Assembly (NCBI GenBank): GCA_014382645.1
Contig: JACNJI010000186.1
Coordinates: 1-8,195 of the forward strand
DNA length: 8,195 bases
Source: Verrucomicrobiota bacterium
GTDB lineage: Bacteria > Verrucomicrobiota > Verrucomicrobiia > Opitutales > Seribacteraceae
Direction of reading: 5' to 3'
The notes below the pieces were generated by a model that worked only from the letters and a program-made list of their open reading frames with translations, ran no database searches and was not told the DNA's origin. The translations under genes and the position numbers were made by a program. Of this stretch, positions 1 through 4,878 are shown in pieces; within the stretch, counting starts at the first letter, position 1; each line of letters begins with the position of its first letter.

Positions 1-22
1 TGATGGAAATGGATTCGCTCAT
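1..22 (-). CDS. 5' end of the gene following tyrA, possibly aroA (partial)
   Basis: On the minus strand the tyrA stop TGA overlaps an ATG by one base (TGATG, 24 down to 20). The frame from this ATG stays open to the window edge and reads M-S-E-S-I-S-I. A one-base stop/start overlap is typical of translationally coupled operon genes. In some bacteria the gene after a monofunctional tyrA is aroA (5-enolpyruvylshikimate-3-phosphate synthase), and a short N-terminus of this kind before the substrate-binding core would fit. Seven residues cannot identify a family, so the aroA suggestion rests on context only. No good ribosome binding site is visible inside the end of tyrA, so reinitiation after tyrA is the likely way it is translated. 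Confidence 0.45.
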
Positions 23-885
23 CAAGGGTCTTTGGTTCTATTCAGTTCGTCCCGGTATTCCTTGCCGGCATTGAGCCAGGACCGAATCTCGCTGTCGTTT
101 TGTGTACGAAGAGCTTCACGCAGCAAACCACAAGTGTTCTCGAAGGACTCGAGCGCTAAGAGTACGGCTTCACGATTCAGGAGAAAGATTTCTTCCCATA
201 ATTGAGGGTTGCCCGATGCGATACGCGTGGTGTCGCGTAACCCTTGGCCCGCAAGCTTCCCCCATGTCGGGGACTTGTTCCCGAGAAGGTGACAAAGCCC
301 GGAGGCCACGGCGTGCGGAAGGTGGCTCAAATGGGCTACGATTTCGTCGTGCTCATTTGGAGTAGCAATTGTAACCGACATACCGATTGTCTGCCAAAAG
401 TTTGAAACTAGTTCCAAGCTTTCTACCGAAATGTCTTTCCCCGAAGTAACAAAGCATGGGCGTTTATCGAAAAGGTCTGGACTGGCATTATTCATTCCCG
501 CTTTCTCCGATCCAGCCATGGGGTGTGACCCTACGAAGGTGGCATCGGAGGTAGGAAATACCTTTTCTGCGGCTTGGCAAATCGCACCTTTCACACTTCC
601 TACGTCAGTTGCCACGCAACCCGGGGGGGCAACCCTAGCTATCTCTGCGAGAACGGCTTCGATATGTCGAACGGGGGTGCATACGACAACGAAGTCGCTT
701 CCCTTTACCGCTTCAGCAATTTCCGAATGGTCGGTATCACACCAATCGAGACGTCGACACGCCTCCCTAATCTCCGGGCGTCTAGCCCAGACGTTAATCT
801 CTCGGGCCAGGCCTTTTGCCTTTATGGCCATGCCGAGAGAGGTTCCGAGCAAGCCCGGGCCTATAATGGTAATTTGATTAAACAC
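22..885 (-). CDS. tyrA: Prephenate/arogenate dehydrogenase TyrA (monofunctional)
   Basis: This cytoplasmic enzyme of tyrosine biosynthesis oxidatively decarboxylates prephenate (or arogenate) using NAD(P)+. The 287-residue protein has the length of a monofunctional TyrA, with no chorismate mutase domain and no room for a C-terminal ACT domain. Visible motifs are the Rossmann loop GPGLLGTSLG (residues 9-18), DVGSVKG (94-100), the active-site GSHPMAGSEKAG (119-130), HLSHLPH (185-191) and GQGLRDTTRIASG (213-225). After the second beta strand, where NAD-specific members usually have Asp, the sequence is V-W-A-R-R (32-36), which suggests NADP+ use. The start is GTG at 885: an in-frame TAA lies directly upstream, so no longer start is possible, and GGGAGAAGG (904-896) sits about 10 nt before it. 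It probably forms an operon with the gene leaving the window at position 1. Prephenate versus arogenate preference cannot be read from sequence. Confidence 0.95.
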   Translation of the reverse strand: MFNQITIIGPGLLGTSLGMAIKAKGLAREINVWARRPEIREACRRLDWCDTDHSEIAEAVKGSDFVVVCTPVRHIEAVLAEIARVAPPGCVATDVGSVKGAICQAAEKVFPTSDATFVGSHPMAGSEKAGMNNASPDLFDKRPCFVTSGKDISVESLELVSNFWQTIGMSVTIATPNEHDEIVAHLSHLPHAVASGLCHLLGNKSPTWGKLAGQGLRDTTRIASGNPQLWEEIFLLNREAVLLALESFENTCGLLREALRTQNDSEIRSWLNAGKEYRDELNRTKDP

Positions 886-977
886 TTATCCACTACCTTC
901 TCCCAAAGGGCCAACCCTCCTCGCAAGAAAATAAGTTCGCTCGTGCTTGTTTGTGGGTCCATTGCTGAAGGTTTATC
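886..977. promoter_or_regulatory. Divergent intergenic region between tyrA and the small-protein operon
   Basis: These 92 bp separate two divergently transcribed operons, so promoters for both directions should lie here or just inside the first genes. I could not find a convincing -35/-10 pair for either strand. What is visible is the tyrA ribosome binding site (CCTTCTCCC at 896-904 as read on the plus strand) and GAAGG at 967-971, 6 nt before the ATG at 978. The region call rests on gene orientation, not on recognised promoter hexamers. Confidence 0.45.
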
Positions 978-1172
978 ATGAAGTACGATGAACCCGATAA
1001 GGACGAAGAAGACGACTGGGGGCAACCGCCGGCTCCCAAAACGCCCGAAAACTTGGCCAAGGCTCACAAGGCTCAGTTAATATTGGCTGTGGTTGCGGGA
1101 ATAGGAATTATTTTGCCTTTTCTGTTATTGTTTCTCATTTACGGTCCCTCGTCTTGCGGGCTTTCCGTTTGA
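978..1172 (+). CDS. Small single-pass membrane protein, acidic N-terminus (unknown function)
   Basis: I do not recognise this 64-residue protein. Its N-terminal third is very acidic (a D/E-rich stretch at residues 4-13), followed by a proline-containing linker and a short basic patch around K28-K31. A strongly hydrophobic segment (about 34-55) follows, with a short polar tail ending in CGLSV. By the positive-inside rule the acidic N-terminus is probably cytoplasmic, with only about nine residues outside. Support for a real gene: GAAGG lies 6 nt before the ATG, the composition is membrane-protein-like, and it fills the space between the divergent tyrA and the next gene. The opposite-strand open frame over the same DNA has no comparable start signal. 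It lies 32 bp upstream of another small membrane protein and is probably first in an operon ending with xseA. Confidence 0.7.
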   Translation: MKYDEPDKDEEDDWGQPPAPKTPENLAKAHKAQLILAVVAGIGIILPFLLLFLIYGPSSCGLSV

Positions 1173-1204
1173 CGATTTGGCCTGTCCTGAAGAGAGTAAA
1201 TCCT

Positions 1205-1438
1205 ATGGCAAACAATAAAGATTCCAATGCTCGACGCGGTGGTTTGCGCCTTGAGGCGATCCTAATGCTGGCCTGCCTCTGCTTGGCACTTTTACTGACG
1301 GTGCCCATCTACAACTCGCTTAACCCCAGTGCTTTTCCAAGGCAAGATCAGGATGAGCAAAACTCCACGGAAGCAAATACGAGTAAAGAGCTTTTGCGGG
1401 AAGTCGAGCCTGTGATCCTTCAAGCTCCCGAGGAGTAA
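1205..1438 (+). CDS. Small single-pass membrane protein with acidic external tail (unknown function)
   Basis: This is a 77-residue protein of no family I recognise. A short basic N-terminus (R10, R11, R15) precedes one hydrophobic helix (about residues 16-36, rich in Leu, Ala and Cys). About 40 polar, Glu/Asn/Gln-rich residues follow, ending in APEE. The arrangement predicts N-in topology with the tail outside the membrane; an uncleaved signal anchor is more likely than a cleaved signal. The frame can be extended to a TTG at 1154, but that would overlap the preceding gene and has no ribosome binding site. The ATG at 1205 has AGAGAG at 1191-1196, 8 nt upstream, and is preferred. It lies 32 bp after the preceding small gene and 38 bp before the VTT-domain gene, consistent with one transcript. 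Confidence 0.65.
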   Translation: MANNKDSNARRGGLRLEAILMLACLCLALLLTVPIYNSLNPSAFPRQDQDEQNSTEANTSKELLREVEPVILQAPEE

Positions 1439-1476
1439 ACCGCCGTTAATTGCTTTCCTTGTTCAGGACCTTGGGC

Positions 1477-2157
1477 ATGAAAAAGAATCTTTTGATTGTC
1501 GCCGGGCTAGTGCTTTGTGCATTTGCAATCTTGGGTCTGGCCTATTGGTTGACGGTCTCCATCGGCGGTCCTGAAGCTGAACAATGGCTTTTCGGGCACT
1601 GGAAGTCATTCGAAACCTTTCTTTTGGCAAATGGTTTTTGGCTTTTTGCCGCCATCGCAGTTTTGCCCGCTCTAATCTTGCCAGTGGCTCCTCTGTTAAC
1701 CTTGGCCGGAATCTGGGGTGGAGAGAAAGGAGCTTGGCTCGCTTGCACCTATGCATCTCTCGCCGTTATCGTGAACTTGTCTTGGACTTACTGGCTCGCG
1801 GCGGGTCCGGGTCGAGGTCTGATCGAACGCTTATTAAGTCGCACAAAGTACGAGATTCCCGTGCCGGATAAGGAGAATGAGTTCGTCTGGACTCTTGTCC
1901 TGCGTTTGACGCCGGGAGTCCCTTTTATCTTTACGAATTATGCCTTGGGATTGATTCGGATGCCATTTTGGCGTTATTTTATTATTTCGGCACCTGTTTT
2001 GTCGATTACTGCCGGTGGTTATGTTTTGACATTTGCGGGAATTTTCGGAGGGGATTGGCAATATGTTTGGATGGGTGCCTCGGCTGTCGCAGTAATCACG
2101 TTGATCGGAAGGTTGTTGGTGAAAAAAGGAAAAAAAACTGAGGACAAGCATGCATGA
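1477..2157 (+). CDS. VTT-domain (TVP38/TMEM64, DedA-superfamily) inner-membrane protein
   Basis: This polytopic membrane protein of 226 residues belongs to the VTT/SNARE-associated superfamily (DedA, TVP38, TMEM41/64, VMP1). Members have been linked to lipid scrambling or lipid-carrier recycling and to membrane homeostasis; the substrate here is unknown. Hydrophobic segments lie near residues 5-27, 52-75, 85-112, 163-188 and 195-219. The diagnostic VTT signature is RLTPGVPFIFTNYALG at 143-158: Arg-Leu-x-Pro, the re-entrant-loop prolines, then Asn-Tyr and Gly. A basic tail (KKGKK) ends the protein. The ATG at 1477 has AGGA 8 nt upstream; a TTG at 1450 in the same frame is possible but lacks a ribosome binding site. 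Its last 8 bases overlap the start of xseA, so the two are translationally coupled, although no functional link between them is known to me. Confidence 0.85.
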   Translation: MKKNLLIVAGLVLCAFAILGLAYWLTVSIGGPEAEQWLFGHWKSFETFLLANGFWLFAAIAVLPALILPVAPLLTLAGIWGGEKGAWLACTYASLAVIVNLSWTYWLAAGPGRGLIERLLSRTKYEIPVPDKENEFVWTLVLRLTPGVPFIFTNYALGLIRMPFWRYFIISAPVLSITAGGYVLTFAGIFGGDWQYVWMGASAVAVITLIGRLLVKKGKKTEDKHA

Positions 2158-3355
2158 GCCAAGCATAGATTCGGAAACAGTTTGGTCGGTTAGCGAACTC
2201 AACCGGGAGGTCAGGGCATGTCTGGAGGCGAATTTCGGTGCGATTTGGGTTCGTGGAGAAGTCTCCAACTTGCGAGTCCAGCCAAGCGGACATAGTTATT
2301 TCACCTTAAAGGATGCCGAGAGCCAGATCAGAGCAGTTCTTTTCCGTGGAGATGCGATTCGGATGGAAACCTTGCCTAAGGAAGGCGAACAGTTTGCAGT
2401 CTATGGAGATCTTACCGTATACGAGCCTCGAGGTGAGTATCAGATTAGGGCCCGACATTTGCTGGCTATCGGAGCAGGCCGGTTACATCGCGAGTTCGAG
2501 CAGCTCAAGCGTAAGTTAAATGAGGAAGGGTTGTTCGATCCCGATAAAAAACAGCCCATACCGGAACTATCTCACCGCGTGGCAATCGTGACTTCTCCGA
2601 CAGGCGCTGCCTTTCAAGACTTCATTAGTATTCTTCGCCGACGGGATTGGCGGGGCGAAGTTCTTCTTTTCGGGGCCAAGGTACAAGGAACGGAAGCCCC
2701 TTCGGAAATCTTGAGCGCCCTCCGTGCCGCAGAGAACTTCCCGAAAGTGGACTTGATTGTAATGGGGCGTGGTGGTGGGTCTACGGAAGACTTGTGGGCT
2801 TTCAACGACGAAACGCTCGTGCGTGCGGTGGCTGCTTGCCCCATTCCCGTAATTTCAGCGGTCGGTCATCAAATTGATTTCGTCCTCACTGATTTCACGG
2901 CTGACTTTCGAGCTGAAACCCCTTCTGCAGCCGCCGAACGGATAAGTTCTAGTTTTCTTCGGCAACGAGAGCGTCTGTCGCTTCTTGGCAAATCCCTCAA
3001 AGACGCTACAAACGAAAGATTGGACGGACTGCGGGCCAAGCTTGACCTGAGCGAGGCTCGGATTAAGAGCGTCTCCCCCAAGTCACTCATTGAAAGCGCT
3101 TACCAACGCTTGGATGATTTGCAAGACCGTCTCAGCTATGTGACTAAGGAGCAATTCGGCCGGTTGGCCATGCAACTGGAATCGTTTGGTCAACGATTGG
3201 AAGGAAGTAGCCTGAAAAGAACTCTAGAACGGGGATTTGTTTTCATGCGAGACGAAGAAGGCAAATCCGTTTCTAGCAAGTCCGATTTGGAACCGGACCA
3301 ATCCGTTACGGCCACGTTTGCTGATGGTGATGCTTCCCTACGGGTCGAGAGCTGA
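2150..3355 (+). CDS. xseA: Exodeoxyribonuclease VII large subunit XseA
   Basis: XseA is the catalytic subunit of exonuclease VII, which degrades single-stranded DNA to oligonucleotides in repair and mismatch correction and normally works with several copies of the small XseB. An N-terminal OB-fold, with WVRGEVSNL and GHSYFTLKD near residues 28-52, binds single-stranded DNA. The catalytic domain shows VTSPTGAAFQDF, GRGGGSTEDLWAFNDE (206-221) and AVGHQIDFVLTDFTADFRAE with H240 and D243, followed by TPSAAAE. The remainder, to about residue 360, is helical and charged, as expected for the XseB-binding coiled-coil stalk, and a small C-terminal beta region follows. At 401 residues it is at the short end of the family (E. 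coli is about 456). The ATG at 2150 has AGGA 5 nt upstream and lies inside the end of the VTT gene. No xseB follows within the window. Confidence 0.95.
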   Translation: MHEPSIDSETVWSVSELNREVRACLEANFGAIWVRGEVSNLRVQPSGHSYFTLKDAESQIRAVLFRGDAIRMETLPKEGEQFAVYGDLTVYEPRGEYQIRARHLLAIGAGRLHREFEQLKRKLNEEGLFDPDKKQPIPELSHRVAIVTSPTGAAFQDFISILRRRDWRGEVLLFGAKVQGTEAPSEILSALRAAENFPKVDLIVMGRGGGSTEDLWAFNDETLVRAVAACPIPVISAVGHQIDFVLTDFTADFRAETPSAAAERISSSFLRQRERLSLLGKSLKDATNERLDGLRAKLDLSEARIKSVSPKSLIESAYQRLDDLQDRLSYVTKEQFGRLAMQLESFGQRLEGSSLKRTLERGFVFMRDEEGKSVSSKSDLEPDQSVTATFADGDASLRVES

Positions 3356-3456
3356 CGTTTTTTTGACATTCCTTTTACTTGGGTCTGACGACTTTCACCG
3401 CGATTTGTGGTTTACTGTGGTTTCTCTGAAATCATTCACCACTCAAAAGAAACGTC
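3354..3456. repeat. Long-range inverted repeat bracketing the xseA-VWA intergenic region
   Basis: The left arm GACGTTTTTTTGA (3354-3366) overlaps the xseA stop codon. The right arm TCAAAAGAAACGTC (3443-3456) ends at the base before the ATG of the VWA gene. Reverse-complemented, the right arm matches the left in 13 bases with one extra C. The loop is 76 nt. In a read-through transcript from xseA the arms could pair and occlude the VWA start, while a transcript starting inside the region would not carry the left arm. This function is inference; only the repeat is seen. Confidence 0.5.
3406..3423 (+). promoter_or_regulatory. Direct repeat TGTGGTTT x2 at 10-bp period, candidate response-regulator operator
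   Basis: TGTGGTTT occurs at 3406-3413 and again at 3416-3423, separated by AC, so the period is 10 bp, about one helical turn. OmpR/PhoB-type regulators bind as head-to-tail dimers to direct repeats with 10- or 11-bp periods, and such a regulator is encoded in the same gene set. The repeat lies 33 bp before the VWA start. A weak -10-like AATCAT at 3430-3435 would place the -35 position inside the repeat, as in activator-dependent PhoB-class promoters. The repeat is seen; operator function is inferred. Confidence 0.4.
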
Positions 3457-4827
3457 ATGAAAAAATATTCTCTCTTCCTGCTCTCCGTAGTACTTGCCTT
3501 TGCTGGCGGTTTACCCGGTTTCGCCAAAAAGAAAAAGACCCCCGTCCTTCCCGAGGTAAAATTGAAGGTGGAGCTCGACCGCAAGGTTTTGCCCGCTGGG
3601 AAAACGGAGCGAGTCGTTCTTAAAATCAGCCTTGAACCGGACCAAGTGGTTCGCGACGAGGCTAATCGGGCACCCGTCAACTTGGCCCTCGTTCTTGACC
3701 GTTCCGGATCAATGAGCGGCGAAAAAATCGAGCAAGCCAAGGAAGCCGCGATTCAAGCCATTCGCCGCCTGGGAGCAACAGATAGGATCTCGATCGTTGC
3801 CTACTCCAATCATGCCGAGACAATTGTGCCCGCCCAGTCTGCCAAGAATACCGAGAAACTCGTGGACTTGGTTCGTCAATTGCAGGCAAGCGGGAAAACC
3901 GCGCTCTTTGCCGGCGTGAACCAAGGAGCTGCCGAACTTCGCAAGAACCTTGAAGGGGAGTATTTCAACCGCATCATTCTTCTCTCGGATGGCCTGGCAA
4001 ACCATGGTCCATCCTCCACCGAGGACCTGGTTCGTCTTGGACGGGCCCTCGTGAAGGAAGACATTTCAGTCAGTACGGTCGGACTCGGTACGGGCTACAA
4101 CGAGGACCTGATGGCCGGATTGGCCAAAGAGGGACAGGGAAACCTCTACTTTGCCGAGACGAGCAAGGAATTGCCCGGAATTTTCGATGCCGAGATCGGG
4201 GATGCCCTGAATGTCGTCGCGAGGCATGCCACTCTTCGCATCGAATTGGAAGATGGGGTCCGTCCGATCCGCCTGATCGGTCGCCAAGGAGCCATTCTTG
4301 AAAACCATGTGGAGATCGAAATCAATCAGCTCTATGGGGGTCAGGAAAAATTCGCTCTGCTAGAAGTGGAAGTGACTGCGGGCAAAGCCAAGGAGAAAAA
4401 GAACTTGGCCAGGATCGTGGCCAAGTTCAAGGCCGCTGAAAATGGCCTGGTTATCTCCCGTAAAACGACCGTAAGTTGCGCTTTCAGCGAAAGGGAAAAG
4501 GAAGTGACTGCTTCCATTAACGAGAAGGTGGTCGTAGCTTATGTTGACAACGAAGTTGCCCAAGCGAAGGACGCTGCCATTGCCTTGGCTGATGAGGGCC
4601 GGCATGAGGATGCCGTCAAGAAACTCAAAAAGCTTTGTTCGACCATTGATTCTCGAAACGTGACTTGGGGGAGTTCTTCCGTGAATGCCAAAAACCGGCA
4701 ATTTCTCAGCGAACTCGAGGAACTCAAAAACGACAACGGGCTGACGAACAAGAAGCGCAAGGCTTGGCGTTCTTCCAACTACCAAATTCAGTCTCAGCAA
4801 AAAGCAATTCCGTACTTGTCGAAGTAA
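3457..4827 (+). CDS. Exported von Willebrand factor A (VWA) domain protein
   Basis: The 456-residue precursor starts with a clear Sec signal peptide (KK, hydrophobic core 5-19, probable cleavage after GFA at 21-23) and then a Lys-rich mature N-terminus. A beta-rich segment (about 30-70) leads into the VWA domain (about 74-250). The metal-ion-dependent adhesion site is complete: D81, S83 and S85 in DRSGS, T148 in SGKTAL, and D178 in LLSDG. It should therefore bind Mg2+ or Mn2+ and a protein ligand. A second beta region (about 255-355) and a helical, repeat-like C-terminus (ALADEGRHEDAVKKLKKL near 380) follow, ending in a Gln/Lys-rich tail. There is no C-terminal anchor, LPxTG or lipobox, so it is probably periplasmic or secreted. 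This is the bacterial class often annotated as calcium-activated chloride channel-like, a name that should not be taken literally. The start has no good Shine-Dalgarno, but the signal peptide fixes it. The histidine kinase gene follows after 51 bp. Confidence 0.85.
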   Translation: MKKYSLFLLSVVLAFAGGLPGFAKKKKTPVLPEVKLKVELDRKVLPAGKTERVVLKISLEPDQVVRDEANRAPVNLALVLDRSGSMSGEKIEQAKEAAIQAIRRLGATDRISIVAYSNHAETIVPAQSAKNTEKLVDLVRQLQASGKTALFAGVNQGAAELRKNLEGEYFNRIILLSDGLANHGPSSTEDLVRLGRALVKEDISVSTVGLGTGYNEDLMAGLAKEGQGNLYFAETSKELPGIFDAEIGDALNVVARHATLRIELEDGVRPIRLIGRQGAILENHVEIEINQLYGGQEKFALLEVEVTAGKAKEKKNLARIVAKFKAAENGLVISRKTTVSCAFSEREKEVTASINEKVVVAYVDNEVAQAKDAAIALADEGRHEDAVKKLKKLCSTIDSRNVTWGSSSVNAKNRQFLSELEELKNDNGLTNKKRKAWRSSNYQIQSQQKAIPYLSK

Positions 4828-4878
4828 TCCGACCTGCGACTTGCCTTGTTGGGAATTCTGGAGCACAACCAATCCATC

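Noticed and set aside
861..1067. Minus-strand 68-residue open frame with a GAGGAGG-like sequence inside
   Set aside because: It overlaps both tyrA and the better-supported plus-strand small gene, and no start sits at a proper distance from the purine run.
1154..1204. TTG-initiated extension of the second small membrane protein
   Set aside because: It overlaps the previous gene, has no ribosome binding site, and the ATG at 1205 has one.
1205..1300. Lipoprotein lipobox at LACLC in the second small protein
   Set aside because: The residues before each Cys (M-L-A and A-C-L) do not fit the L-[AS]-[GA]-C pattern, and the Cys lie inside the hydrophobic core.
3340..3364. Intrinsic terminator at the end of xseA (T run after a possible hairpin)
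   Set aside because: The T7 run is real, but the only stem before it (GTC/GAC around a 7-nt loop) is too weak for a confident terminator.
3363..3368. Perfect TTGACA, a possible sigma-70 -35 element
   Set aside because: At spacings of 16-18 bp the downstream hexamers are around CTGACG/TGACGA/GACGAC, with almost no match to TATAAT, so there is no supporting -10.
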